DNA of 64,000 nucleotides from contig SDUX01000005.1 in assembly GCA_008729055.1 (NCBI GenBank), forward strand, positions 186,001 through 250,000. Reading direction: 5' to 3'. Shown piece after piece: positions 11,304 through 21,762 of this stretch. The position numbers and the translations under genes are program-made. The notes under the pieces are model-generated. The model was not told the origin of the DNA. It searched no databases and saw only the letters and a list, made by a program, of their open reading frames with translations. This stretch comes from Pyropia haitanensis. Its lineage: Eukaryota > Rhodophyta > Bangiophyceae > Bangiales > Bangiaceae. Within the stretch, counting starts at the first letter, position 1, and each line of letters opens with the position of its first letter.

Positions 11304-12225
11304 AGGTGAAGGAGGGGAGCCACGAAAAGCATGCAGATCAGAGCAGCGACAATACGTACTCCATTGGACAAACTACAGACAAGGCATACACATGAGCTGT
11401 AGAAAAATGCATTAACCGTTGTCAGAAGCAGTTCGGTGCACGCGAGGAACAAGCACCGCACGCACGGGCCGCTACACCCGCCCCTAACTCGCCAGAAGAG
11501 CGGGGAAGAGACGAACGTGTACGCGAGATCGACGATGATAGCGACACGGCCGCACTGGTCGCGGCGACCGCCACGGACAACGCCGGCACGGCCGCCCCCC
11601 ACACCCTGGCGCCCGTGCAACGGGCCAGGCGCATTAGCCACTCTCTTGGAGAGTGGCTGCGTGGTGGTGCTGGGCCCCCCCCGGCCATCAGTAAACGTTC
11701 ACAGCCGTCAAATGGGGCGCGGGGGACCCAGCCGGGGGACGTCGTGAGGACGATGGCCGCGGCGGCAGCTGAACGAGCTCGGCCGCGTCGACGACGGAAG
11801 ACTCCACACAGCACGCCGCAGCAACGACCACCGCAACCTGCCTCACCGCCCCTAACCGCAACCAACCGCCGAAGCGGCGCGCCACCTCGGCCCCCGACCC
11901 ACCCGCCGCAGCGGGCAACGCCGCCGGTCTTTCGACCATTGGCAGCGTCGGGTGGTGCCGGCGGGCCCAGCCCGCCGGCGTGGGGGGAGGAGATGCGCCG
12001 CCACGAGCGGCAGCAGCGGGTGGCGGCGACGGCGACAGCGGCAGCGACGGCTCCGGCGGCGGACGCGGCAACGGCATGATGCGCCTAGGTGTGTCACCAA
12101 AGGGAACGCTGGCCGCCAACACGGGGACGAGCGGCGGGCAGGCGGGCTGTGGGGGCCGTTTCATGTTGTTCTGGTGGCACAGGCGGCGGCCCGCAGGGAG
12201 GGCGTGTGACGGCGGGGGGACGTGC

Positions 12226-12280
12226 GAGACACCGCTGCGTGAGTCACCGCTGCGCGAGACACCGCTGCGCGAGTCACCGC
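12226..12280 (+). repeat. 15-bp tandem repeat, 3.7 copies
   Basis: Alternating GAGACACCGCTGCGT and GAGTCACCGCTGCGC units starting at 12226, 12241, 12256 and 12271. Located in otherwise featureless intergenic DNA. Confidence 0.8.
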
Positions 12281-13698
12281 GTGAATTTAAGTTATGCTAA
12301 AAGCGAGGGGGGCCCGGCGCATAGATTATTGGAGCAAATGAACGCACGTGAACGCATGGTACCCGCTGCAACAACACCGAGACGACTCGAGCGAGGTTAC
12401 ATGCAGAAGGCTGTTGTCGCATGAGCGAGCCCGTAGCGCGCGCTGGATTAGCCTCACCACCCACCAATCCGCCGCCACCACTACCTACCGCCGTGGCCGG
12501 CGACGACGCCCACGGCACACCGCACCGTGGCGAATCGTGCATACCAAACGGATTGACAGCTGGCGGCGGCGGCACGAGAGCGGTGACGAGGATCAAGCCA
12601 CGTCCCACACCGTTCCGGAAGGTTGTTACGATCAGGACTTGAGAAGATGCTGAACTTTGCTTGCCTTTGTAATGCACTGCTCCAACCCAGTGATCTCCGG
12701 TTTCACCGCAGTAGATAGATCGGGAGCTTTAGAACGTCAGATCCCGGCAAGGACCCGTTAAAATTTCTTGCACGCGTGCCACGTATGCTCCCCGCATAGG
12801 AAAGCTTGATCAGCAAGCAAAGTAGCGGGTAGCGATAGAAGTCTCTTTAGTAGGCAGCAATGTCAAACTGAGATATGGACCCTCAAAGAATGTGGACTTG
12901 AAAGGCACACAAATCGACAGGCGCCCGTGGCGCAACAGAAGGGTGCTTCTCAAGAGCTTCTGCACAGTCTTGGGTCTGCTTGATCCCCCCCGCCAACGAG
13001 CCCCTCTACTGATGGCAAGCTTCCGGTACAGCAAGATGAACACTCGCCCAGGCATGTATGGCGCCAATCATACTATGGCGTGTCGTCCAGATGGCAAACC
13101 TCAAACTTGGGTTTGAATATTCGGAGCAAGTGGCTTCGAATCGAGATTGGATTTTACCTGACTCATTAATGAAGGATACCAACTTCGGCTCGTCATTCCG
13201 ACCTGGACTTTTGACACCCCATTTATGGACTACTGCAACGACTCGTATCTTGGCGACTTTTGCGCTGGAACCAGACAGAATTCCACGCTTTGCTTGCTTT
13301 GTTTGAAGAGCCTCTTTTTTAGGTGGTTTGAGTGCTCATTTTTTAGTGTTTTGCGAGAGGTGAGCGCGCGGGTGCGCGCACTCGAGTGTTTATATGCGCG
13401 GGACTGAACGGCGGGAAGAGCCCACCTTGGCTTCCAAGTAAACACCGTCTGGCTGCGACACATCTTGTTCGTGCCTTGACGAGTGGGCCACTCGCCACAC
13501 GCAAGTCGCGTGTTGCTGTATGACGTGTTGATTCCGGTGTTCCAAGTTGGGACCCTCAGCAAACGTACCTCGAACCAACGAGTTGTGGCTTGGCCCGGGC
13601 GTACTGCTACAGTCGTGTTGCGCAAACCTCACTGCAGCAGTGCTTCACCGCGGACCTCACGCAGCCGAGCGCTCGGGGTCGTGCTCACTAGGGCAACT
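12281..13698. other. Intergenic, no gene seen
   Basis: Lower GC than the host-gene block. Only short unrelated ORFs. It ends where the sequence shared with 55949 onward begins. Confidence 0.4.
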
Positions 13699-15253
13699 GT
13701 TGGCGTGGGCGACCCCGTATTGTTCATCGTGGGAGCCAGATTGCCTGCCGACGTAGGGGCCACGGCAGCAGCTGACATATTCTGGGAGTGGGCCAGCCCG
13801 CGCATCGACGCAGGCAGCTGGGTGCCGGCCGGCGTGGGCGGCAGGACGCCTGTAGGAGTCGCCGTCGGGTGCCTGACAAGGTGAGCGGCACGGCCTGGGG
13901 TCTTAACGCCGGGGAACCGAGTTATTCCCTGCCTCGAGGCCTAAAGTTTGAGCACATTTGTTCTTCTCGGCTTTAACGAAACAAAATAAAGCACGTTGAC
14001 CTGTTTTGGACCTAACTCGGTGAGCGTCTACGGGAGAGACCTGAAAACCAGTGCAATCGAGAGCTATCCGCGCGGGTTTCGTGGCTGCAATGTCAGCCTA
14101 GAATTTTTTAAATCCGCAAAACCCGAGAGTGCTATTGTCACCCGCCATACCAGCCCATTCACCCGTTCTTCAAATTTTTATGCACTCAGAAGACCCGGCA
14201 ATAAGACGCCAGGAAGACGCTTCCGAAATAAGCCTCTTTTTTCGGAGCCATTTGACAATGACATAGTTTCCATGACGAAAAATGTCAACCAGGCTGTCTG
14301 GAGACCTTCCAGTACGGCGCCAAACGAGCTGTCGTATGTGTCGGACACGAGTGCAAAATCAGACCAAATGATTTCACTTGTCTATGGTGGACAAGTGTCG
14401 ACGCGATGGAGGAAACTGTTCCCGACTTGGCACTCTCGCTTGCAATCTTGGCGCAATTCTTTTGCGAGAAGGCCCCTCATGTGAGTGGGAAGCCCACGTG
14501 TCTAGCGTCTTTCTTTCTCGAGCGCAACACGACGCCGAGAAGGACGAGCGCTCGGACGCTTCAACAGCTCCTCAACGGTCGAAGGTCAGATAAAACTCAC
14601 ATGTGATCACCGTGTCACCGACAAAGCATCGTAGGCACCACTTCCAAGCATTTGCCGCGGCAGCAACACGCCACTGACAAAAACATGTTCAAAACCACGC
14701 AGAAACAAAGCGTAGATTGCAGCGTTCGCTACGACATTTACCGGCAAGCTCCGAATCGTGGCAACTCGCGCTGCAGACAAAATTCGCGCTACAGACGAAA
14801 TTGAACTCGCTCATCGCACCATCTATCGCAATGCTGTTCCAGTCCGAAACGCCGTCAACCGCCACGACGTGCGGGTTCTCACACCTCGGTTGGTCCAAGT
14901 CTCAACCAATGCTCGCCGGTCACGCATCGAGTGCGTTGTCGACTTGCGGGTGGACTCCCAGATCATCTCCCCTGTAGCTGGAAAGGTCCCCATGCACGAA
15001 CGCACAGCACCGCGCCCCAGGGAGCCCCACCCGAAAGCAGAGCGCGCACTGGAGCAGCGTAACAGCTTGGGTGCGCGGCGCGCACGCCAGACAGAGAGCT
15101 CCTGGAGCACCCTAAGAGAGGGGGGCGGCGGGGAGGGGGGGGGACAGGGGGGGCAGGGAAGGGTCTGTTACGAGAACGGCCCCCGGGGAATCATTCCTCG
15201 ACGTACAATCTATGCTTTCTTGCAACGTACAGTATTTTCCGTGGGTGACGTAG
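13699..15253 (+). repeat. Duplicated segment, part X, copy 1
   Basis: Collinear with 55949-57503, exactly the same length (1555 bases), about 97 percent identical by eye. Both start at GTTGGCGTGGGCGACCCC. Ends with CGTAG (15249-15253), the left target duplication of LTR-A. ORFs on both strands (for example 13996-14484 plus) show no domain and are not accepted as genes. Confidence 0.9.
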
Positions 15254-15487
15254 TGTAAGGATATGCCCCCTTAAATCCCCAAGACTGGAGCCTAGAGGAT
15301 AAGGACTGGGGCCTCTCCTTCCCTGTCCTTCTCAGCCAACTCCTTTCAAGACGCATCAACTCCAAAGTAATCTGGGGCATGCCGCGGTGTCCGTCCGATA
15401 ATGTACTACTAACGGACGGTCAGCACGGGAGCCGCGGATTGGCTAACCGTCACTGCCCTGACTCATCTGCCGACGGGTACAGTCTCC

Positions 15488-15511
15488 AACGGATCAACGG
15501 ACTAACGGACC
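15488..15511 (+). promoter_or_regulatory. Triple AACGGAYY octamer array in U3
   Basis: Three AACGGA(T/C)(T/C) units spaced exactly 8 bp, with another AACGGAC at 15411. AACGG matches the core of MYB recognition elements. Present in every LTR of LTR-A and LTR-C. A binding function is inferred. Confidence 0.4.
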
Positions 15512-15867
15512 AAAAGACGAGCCACATCTCTGACGCGTCAGCAAGCCGGAACAATCTCCCCGTGGACCAATGGGAGCGACAGGACTTGCTGACCCACGGG
15601 AGATATTCGACCCGCAGACTGGCGTCTGCTTACACGCCTCTGAGGCTCTTCGGGTCAAATGGCGCGTGACGCCAGCCGCGCGGCGCTACGAGCGCCGCAC
15701 ACCGTCCCCCCCCCCGTTTGGGGCTCTCTGGTGGGGCGCCTTGGGGCGCACACGCCCACCCTTGCTTTGTTCTGAGAGCCCATGCTTTGTTTTGAGAGCT
15801 TTGGTGCCGTCCACCGGCACGACGGGCAATCGCATGCTTTGGGGCACCCTGGGTGCCCCCCTGGGGG

Positions 15868-15874
15868 TATATAA
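15868..15874 (+). promoter_or_regulatory. TATA box of LTR-A 5' LTR
   Basis: TATATAA in a GC-rich LTR, preceded by the palindrome GGGCACCCTGGGTGCCC. Conserved in all four LTRs of this family (22377-22383; 45758-45764 and 52264-52270 on the minus strand). Transcription would start about 25-30 bases downstream. Confidence 0.75.
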
Positions 15875-16309
15875 TGCGTGAGTGTGGGCGCCACCGGGAG
15901 AGACCTCGGGGGAACAACCACAGACAGAGACACAAAGACCTCCTGTACCTTCGACCCCCTCGACCCTCACCGACGTCACGCCCATCCTCTTCCCCACCCC
16001 CATCACCGTCATCCCACCCGTCACCTTCCCCGCGCCCGGCATCCTCATTGGCTTGCACGGGTTGCTGACACCGGCACCAGTACGTTGAGGGCTGCCCGTG
16101 TGTGGGTGGTGCCTCACATGTGGTTGCTTCAGATACTTTGACTTCCTCTTGGCGTTGACGTTGCGATTCCGTCCTGGATTTGGCCCTCTCTGTGTTTGTG
16201 CACTCGTGCTGCCCCCTGTGTTCGGCGTGCCTCGGGCATTGTAATACGAACGCAGCGGGTTCCACGAATCACACCGAAAGAACACTGCCCTGACACTGCC
16301 CTCGTGGCC

Positions 16310-16354
16310 CCTGTCACGGTTTTTTTCCTTTGGTCGACTGATTGTTGAAACCCA
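16310..16354 (+). promoter_or_regulatory. Candidate 3' splice site before the zinc-finger ORF
   Basis: A T-rich pyrimidine stretch (TTTTTTCCTTT) followed about 30 bases later by CCCAG directly before the first codon of the ATG-less zinc-finger frame. The same arrangement occurs in LTR-C. The donor is not identified. Confidence 0.35.
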
Positions 16355-16993
16355 GTGAGTGCCAAATCAGGTTCGGAATTTTCTTCCTCGGCGTTGGCGG
16401 ACGCCCCGACTTCCTCGGCGGCGACGGCGCGCCCCCCGACGGCGCGCGGCACCCCGGCGGCGCGCGGCACCGCGGCGGCGCGCGACACCGCGGCGGCACA
16501 TGGCACCCCGGCGAGCGCATCCACGTCATCCTCTGTCGCGGCGACGGCCGCCTCGGCGGCGTCAGCCGCATCCAAGCCCCCCCTCTCGCGCAAGGGTAAG
16601 GGCCCGGCCACGTCAGGCCCGGCGGTCCCAACCAACCGGCGCCTGCTGCTGCCCGCGCAGGATCCGGCCCGGCGCTACATCGCGCCGCCGGCCCCACGAA
16701 TCGGCCACATCCGACCGACGACCGCGCGCGCAGCAGAGCAGCGGGAGCAGCGCCGGATCGCCAAGACCATCCCCAAGGGCAAATACGTTTGCAAGCCGTG
16801 CGGTGTGCGTTGCAACAGCCTGACAGTGCTGCGCGACCATCGGTGGTCGCGGCGCCACCGCAATACGGTCAACCGTCCAGAGACCCGCCCTCGGTGCGAC
16901 CTGTGCGATCGCGAATTTGAGACGGTCGAGCACTTCGAACGCCACCAGCGTGGCAAAGATCACCACCGCACACTGGCGCGCCGCATCGACTGA
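16355..16993 (+). CDS. Accessory zinc-finger ORF of LTR-A (two U1-type C2H2 fingers)
   Basis: 212 codons between the 5' LTR and gag, an extra gene not found in standard Ty3/gypsy elements. The N-terminal half is Ala/Ser/Thr-rich with four 6-residue repeats (ARGTPA type) and a Lys/Arg patch. The C-terminal half has two fingers of the C-x2-C-x12-H-x5-H type: CKPC...H-WSRR-H near residue 145 and CDLC...H-QRGKD-H near 185. This spacing is that of U1-like fingers, which often bind RNA or double-stranded RNA. The frame has no ATG: it opens after a TGA at 16346-16348 and is preceded by a splice-acceptor-like CAG, so a spliced leader may supply the start. The sister element keeps the ORF and all zinc ligands. 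Possible roles: RNA packaging, nuclear import, or antagonism of host silencing; none is shown. Confidence 0.7.
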   Translation: MSAKSGSEFSSSALADAPTSSAATARPPTARGTPAARGTAAARDTAAAHGTPASASTSSSVAATAASAASAASKPPLSRKGKGPATSGPAVPTNRRLLLPAQDPARRYIAPPAPRIGHIRPTTARAAEQREQRRIAKTIPKGKYVCKPCGVRCNSLTVLRDHRWSRRHRNTVNRPETRPRCDLCDREFETVEHFERHQRGKDHHRTLARRID

Positions 16994-17357
16994 CACCTCG
17001 CAACACCCCCCAGGATCTTTGCAAGAGACGCGATTTTCGCCTTTTGATCCCCCCGCGTGGAAATCCGGCACGACCCGACTCGGGCACGTGCGCGGCGGCC
17101 GGCGGGAAAATCCGATTGCGTCATTTGAGTCTTCGAATTCTGCTTCATTGCATCGCTTGTGACCCATCAAATAGTGTTGTCCATCTTTGGAAACGTGGTA
17201 GCCACGACGGCCGCGCTTGTCCAGAGCTAGTGCAGCACTATTTTGCTTGGTCAAATTAACTTGCACATCTTGTAAGACTTGCCCCGTGCTCTGCCGGAGT
17301 AAGTCAAACCGGATCTGTTGAGTTAGTTTGATTATTCCGGACCTCACCCAGGACGCA
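16994..17357 (+). other. LTR-A leader between zinc-finger ORF and gag
   Basis: 364 bases with no gene. Near-identical in LTR-C. May hold the packaging signal and the leader of gag. Confidence 0.4.
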
Positions 17358-18236
17358 ATGGACCCCCCGAATCCTGCAGCTGTAAGCCCGATTAATCCGG
17401 GAACGGCCTCAACCGCACCCTCCGCGGAGTCATGGAATCAACTTACAGCGTTCGTCTCGCAGATGAGCGCCGAGCTCGAGGCTCATAAGGTTGAATTGGC
17501 GGACGCCAAGAAACAGCTGTCCGACGCCAAGGCTAAGGCCACTAGTGGAGTCGCGACGACTGCGAGGCCGAATAAGCCCGCGCTGTTCTCCGGCAAGCCC
17601 GGGACAATTGAAGCATGGTGCTCGCACATGGACACTTGTGTGCGGCTGACTGACCCTGACGAAGCGTGCCGGATCGCCTGCACCTACCTGGACGGTGAAG
17701 CGTTCACCTGGTGGCATACCTACAGTCGGACGACGGAGGTTCCCGACTGGGCTACCTTTTGGGCTGCGCTCATCCGTCGCTTCAGCCCTCTGAACAAGAC
17801 GCAGGCGGCGCGGGACAAGCTGCACTTATGGCGCCAAATCAAAGACGTCGGGACGTTCAACAGGACTTTCCTGAGCGTCCTCTTGGACATCCCGGACATC
17901 ACTGAAGCGGAAAAAATCGACCGCTATAGCCGAGGCTTGAAGCGCGACATCTGGCAGGCACTGTGCCTCAAGACGTACACCGATCTTGAATCACTGATGA
18001 CGGACGCCCTGCGCGTGGAAGCGGCCAAGGCTGGAGTGTCCCGTATCACCAGTAATGTTAACAGCACTTCTGGGAAGCCACCGACGACGGGCGTTGTCCC
18101 GATGGACATTTCCAGCATCAAGATCGAAAAGCTGACGCCAGACGAACGCCAGCGCTGCATGCGCGAGGGTCTCTGCCTTCGCTGTCGCGAGAAAGGACAC
18201 ATGGCTAAGGACTGCCCAAAAAGCCAGCGGAACTGA
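17358..18236 (+). CDS. gag: LTR-A Gag (capsid-nucleocapsid)
   Basis: About 292 residues from the first ATG (MDPPNPAAVSP). The frame extends 30 bases further upstream but only from a non-ATG codon. N-terminal heptad-like stretch ([20 protein letters not shown]) followed by the retrotransposon capsid domain ([41 protein letters not shown]). It ends with one CCHC zinc knuckle, [14 protein letters not shown], which binds the genomic RNA. The stop overlaps the frameshift region and pol follows in the -1 frame. Confidence 0.9.
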   Translation: MDPPNPAAVSPINPGTASTAPSAESWNQLTAFVSQMSAELEAHKVELADAKKQLSDAKAKATSGVATTARPNKPALFSGKPGTIEAWCSHMDTCVRLTDPDEACRIACTYLDGEAFTWWHTYSRTTEVPDWATFWAALIRRFSPLNKTQAARDKLHLWRQIKDVGTFNRTFLSVLLDIPDITEAEKIDRYSRGLKRDIWQALCLKTYTDLESLMTDALRVEAAKAGVSRITSNVNSTSGKPPTTGVVPMDISSIKIEKLTPDERQRCMREGLCLRCREKGHMAKDCPKSQRN

Positions 18237-18252
18237 AGCAGCAACAGTCCGC
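18215..18252 (+). promoter_or_regulatory. Candidate -1 ribosomal frameshift signal, LTR-A gag-pol
   Basis: Heptamer C CCA AAA (18215-18221) in the gag frame fits X XXY YYZ. The -1 frame is open from there into pol without a stop. Five bases downstream a hairpin can form between GCGGAACTG (18227-18235) and CAGTCCGC (18245-18252): 8 pairs with one bulged A and a 9-base loop. The heptamer is kept in LTR-C but its hairpin is weakened by two substitutions. Confidence 0.6.
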
Positions 18253-18259
18253 AACATCT

Positions 18260-21200
18260 GTGACATACGCTCGTTCGGTTCCTGAAAACATGTCGTCACC
18301 ATTTGAAGGCCCGCGACTCGGGCTTCTGCTTTCTACTGCTTCTGTCAATGGAAAAGTTGTTAAGGTGCTGTTCGACGACAAATCTCCCATCAACGTCGTC
18401 TCAAGGCGCCTCGTTTCCTCCCTGCATGTGAAAACGAAAGGAACGGACTTCGCGGCAAGCATGCCGGATGGCCGCTCCCATGTCCTCGCTGAAACCGTTG
18501 ACCCTCTTGAGATTCACATCGGACCGTACCAAGAGCGACTTCGGTTCGCTGTTTGTGACTTGAGTGCGTACGACCTCATCCTGGGAAAGAAGTGGCGCGA
18601 TGACAAGGACGCCAAAATCAACAACAAGAAAAACAAGATCTTTTTTAAGTTTAACCACAAGAACATTTCTATCACTGCGTCCCTCAAGAAGCCCAAGGCT
18701 CTGATCAGTCGGCAACGCCTTGCTCGGGACCTCGTTCAAAGATGCCCTGTTTTTGCCATCTACCTGCAGTCGGAAGATCCCTCTAGCACCTTCGACATTA
18801 ACGCCATTACGATGGGACAAGGCGAAGACAAGAAAGAAGTTCAAGAGATTCTCAAAGAGTATGCTGACGTCTTCCCAGACGAGCTCCCCGACGGACTCCC
18901 TCCTGAGCGCAGTCACAAATTTAGCATCAAGCTGACCGATGACGCCCAACCGCGTCGTAGCGGAATTTACCGACTAGCCGAATGGGAGCTCGAAGAACTC
19001 AAGACTCAACTGGCCGGCCTCATAAGGAAGGGATTCATCCAACCAAGCACCTCACCGTGGGGCTCTTCCCTCCTCTTTGCGGCGAAGAAGGACGGTGGCT
19101 GGCGAATGTGCATCGACTACAGGGCCCTGAACAAGGCTACTATCAAGAACGCGTACCCACTACCACGCATCGACGACATCTTTGACCAACTGCGAAAAGC
19201 CAAGTACTTTACAAAGATCGACCTCCGCTCTGGCTATCACCAGATTCGCCTTGACCCAGAAACAATACCTTTGACGGCGTTTCAAACCAAGTACGGATTC
19301 TATGAGTTCACCGTCGTACCCTTTGGTCTGACAAATGCACCCGCGGTCTTCATGAACCTAATGAACGATGTCTTCCGACCCTATCTGTACGACTTCATCT
19401 GTGTCTACCTCGACGACATCCTAGTCTACAGCGAAACTTATGGCGATCACCTCAAGCACCTACGATTAGCACTCGAGAAGTTACGAGAACACAAGCTCTA
19501 CGCCAAGCTGAGCAAGTGCCAGTTCGCTCGAGCTACTGTGGACTACCTTGGCCACGTCATTTCCGAGAAAGGCTTCTCTATGAAAGACTACGAGGTCCAA
19601 GCCATCCGTACGTGGGCAACACCGAGGAGCAAAAAGGATGTACAATCTTTCCTCGGTATGGTCAACTTCTATCGAAGATTAATCAAGGGAATGGCTGCCG
19701 TAGCTACGCCGCTAACGAGGCTGACTGGGAATGTCGACTTCGAGTGGACACCCGACGCCCAGAAAGCCTTTGAGCAGCTGCAGGACTTAACGACAAGCGC
19801 ACCGGTGCTAAGGCCTTTCGACAAGAGATACCCAATCTACGTGTCTACAGATGCCAGCGGGTATGCTGTGGGCGCAGTCCTCGAGCAAGATGATGGACGC
19901 GGACGGCGTCCAGTGGCGTACTTCTCGTTAACTCTCAACATCCACGAGCAGCGCTACACCATTCGTGAAAGAGAACTGCTTGCAGTTGTACAAGCTATCC
20001 GGCATTGGCGCTGCTACCTCTACGGAAGACCCTTTGAGGTCTACACCGACCATGAGTCCCTGAGATACCTAAGCACCCAAGAGAAGCTGAACGATTGCCA
20101 AGTCAAGTGGCTGGAGTTTCTGGACCAGTTCCAGTTCAAGATTGTCCCAATCAAGGGCACTTCGAACCCCGTGGCTGATGCCCTTTCCAGGCAGCCACAA
20201 GATGCTCCCGACAAGCACGCCCCCAATCAAGACCTTCTTAGTCGCGTGCTGACCAAGACCATTGAAGAACTCCCCCAGAAAACTGAAATCAACAACCTCA
20301 TGACCATCAACCAAAGTGATCAAGACCTTGCCACCTTAAGACAAGAGTACGACGCGGACCCCGAGTTTGCCGACCTAGTCAAAGACCCGGTATCTCCCTA
20401 CCGGCTACACATGAGGTTGTTGAAACGAGGTGACCGTACGTGTATCCCCGTCGGTACTCTACGCCAAAGACTACTCCACGACTACCATGATGTCCCGTGC
20501 CAAGGGCACATGGGAGTCAAGAAAACAACCAAGGTTATCTCTTCCAAGTACTACTGGAAGAGAATGCGGAAAGACATCCAAAGATACGTACAAACATGTG
20601 ATTTGTGCCAGCGGAACAAGGCTAGCACTCATTCACCTCTGGGTCACCTCAAGCCCCTGGACCCCCCGAGCCAACGATGGGCAAGTGTCTCCATGGACTT
20701 TATCACGCCTCTTCCTCTGACTCCAAGAGGTCACAACGGGATTTACGTCGTTGTCGACCGCCTCTCCAAGATGATTCGCCTCGCCCCTATGAAGCCAGAC
20801 TGTACGGCGCCAGTTGCAGCTCAGCTCTATCACGATCACGTCTATCGACACCACGGACTCCCAGCTGATGTTGTCTGCGACAGGGACCGCATTTTCTTTT
20901 CCGACTTCTGGCAGTCGCTCACGGAGATTTTCAAGGTCAAGATCAAGGCCTCTTCAGCGTACCACCCGCAAACCGACGGACAAACTGAGATCATAAACAA
21001 GAAGATCGAAGAAATCCTGCGAAACTTTCTCAACCATCACCAAAGCGATTGGGACCTCTTTCTGGTTGCTGCCGAAGTAGCTTACAACCGGTCGCCAAAT
21101 GCTGTTACAACGTACTCCCCTTTCTTCCTGAACTACGGATTCGAACCTAAGACGGTACGAATGGACATCCTCGAAAACTCAGAGCCAAGCATGCCTGCAG

Positions 21201-21751
21201 TGTCTGACTGGCTAAGCGGTCTCCAACATGCTCAAGAGACTGCCATCTCAGCCATCAAGAGTGCAAATGAGGCGCGCTCGGCGTACGCAAATTGCCATCG
21301 AAGACCTTGCAAGATCGCCGTGGACGATCTGGTGCTACTAAGTACCAAACACCTTTTGCCAGATGCTTTCCAAAGCGCTCGCAAGCTGATACCCAAGTAC
21401 TCGGGACCGTACCGCGTCACTGAGAGCATCAGCGATGTGACGTTCCGCCTGGATCTTCCCCAAGCGGTGCTCGATCGCAAGGTTCACAACGTCTTTCATG
21501 CGAGCATGCTGAAGCCGTACCGCGCTGATCCGTATGGCCGACTTCCTCCCGTTCCGCCTCCGGTGGCATTTCCGGACGGTTCTGTTGAGTACGAAGTCGA
21601 CTCCATCATAAGGTCACAAAAGCGCCGTGGACGACTACAGTACCTGGTCAAGTGGAAAGGCTGTGACGTCAGCGAGAACTCCTGGCTGACCAAGCAAGAC
21701 CTTGCGGACGCACCTGAAGTGTTGGACGCTTTCCTGCGCCGCGCGTCCTAA
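18260..21751 (+). CDS. pol: LTR-A Pol: protease, RT, RNase H, integrase, chromodomain
   Basis: About 1163 residues in the -1 frame relative to gag; probably made as Gag-Pol. Domains in order: aspartic protease (about 18340-18600), reverse transcriptase with the YLDD active site (about 19040-19450), RNase H ([13 protein letters not shown], about 19850-20070), integrase zinc-binding H-H-C-C ([22 protein letters not shown]), integrase DDE core ([24 protein letters not shown]), and a C-terminal chromodomain ([16 protein letters not shown], about 21580-21740). The chromodomain defines it as a chromovirus and should direct insertion to modified chromatin. Oddity: the protease motif reads DDKS where the sister element has DDGS, a Gly to Lys change at the active-site turn that probably inactivates it. 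Confidence 0.95.
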   Translation: MTYARSVPENMSSPFEGPRLGLLLSTASVNGKVVKVLFDDKSPINVVSRRLVSSLHVKTKGTDFAASMPDGRSHVLAETVDPLEIHIGPYQERLRFAVCDLSAYDLILGKKWRDDKDAKINNKKNKIFFKFNHKNISITASLKKPKALISRQRLARDLVQRCPVFAIYLQSEDPSSTFDINAITMGQGEDKKEVQEILKEYADVFPDELPDGLPPERSHKFSIKLTDDAQPRRSGIYRLAEWELEELKTQLAGLIRKGFIQPSTSPWGSSLLFAAKKDGGWRMCIDYRALNKATIKNAYPLPRIDDIFDQLRKAKYFTKIDLRSGYHQIRLDPETIPLTAFQTKYGFYEFTVVPFGLTNAPAVFMNLMNDVFRPYLYDFICVYLDDILVYSETYGDHLKHLRLALEKLREHKLYAKLSKCQFARATVDYLGHVISEKGFSMKDYEVQAIRTWATPRSKKDVQSFLGMVNFYRRLIKGMAAVATPLTRLTGNVDFEWTPDAQKAFEQLQDLTTSAPVLRPFDKRYPIYVSTDASGYAVGAVLEQDDGRGRRPVAYFSLTLNIHEQRYTIRERELLAVVQAIRHWRCYLYGRPFEVYTDHESLRYLSTQEKLNDCQVKWLEFLDQFQFKIVPIKGTSNPVADALSRQPQDAPDKHAPNQDLLSRVLTKTIEELPQKTEINNLMTINQSDQDLATLRQEYDADPEFADLVKDPVSPYRLHMRLLKRGDRTCIPVGTLRQRLLHDYHDVPCQGHMGVKKTTKVISSKYYWKRMRKDIQRYVQTCDLCQRNKASTHSPLGHLKPLDPPSQRWASVSMDFITPLPLTPRGHNGIYVVVDRLSKMIRLAPMKPDCTAPVAAQLYHDHVYRHHGLPADVVCDRDRIFFSDFWQSLTEIFKVKIKASSAYHPQTDGQTEIINKKIEEILRNFLNHHQSDWDLFLVAAEVAYNRSPNAVTTYSPFFLNYGFEPKTVRMDILENSEPSMPAVSDWLSGLQHAQETAISAIKSANEARSAYANCHRRPCKIAVDDLVLLSTKHLLPDAFQSARKLIPKYSGPYRVTESISDVTFRLDLPQAVLDRKVHNVFHASMLKPYRADPYGRLPPVPPPVAFPDGSVEYEVDSIIRSQKRRGRLQYLVKWKGCDVSENSWLTKQDLADAPEVLDAFLRRAS

Positions 21752-21762
21752 GGGGGGGGAGG
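21750..21762 (+). promoter_or_regulatory. Polypurine tract of LTR-A
   Basis: AAGGGGGGGGAGG immediately before the 3' LTR; primes plus-strand DNA synthesis. Its first two A belong to the pol stop codon. Confidence 0.85.

Larger units (their letters stand above)
15254..16118 (+). repeat. 5' LTR of LTR-A
   Basis: 865 bp, TG...CA ends. It contains a TATATAA box at 15868-15874 and three octamers AACGGAYY at 15488, 15496 and 15504, plus AACGGAC at 15411. ORFs inside the LTR are repeated in every copy and are not genes. Confidence 0.95.

Noticed and set aside
16121..16138. Primer binding site of LTR-A (TGGTTGCTTCAGAT)
   Set aside because: Position fits, but the second half does not look like a tRNA T-arm and LTR-C differs (TGGTAGCTTCAGAT); left unassigned.
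15853..16141. ORFs within the LTRs of LTR-A/LTR-C (70-100 codons, Pro/His-rich)
   Set aside because: Repeated in all LTRs, start at or before the expected transcription start, no domain.
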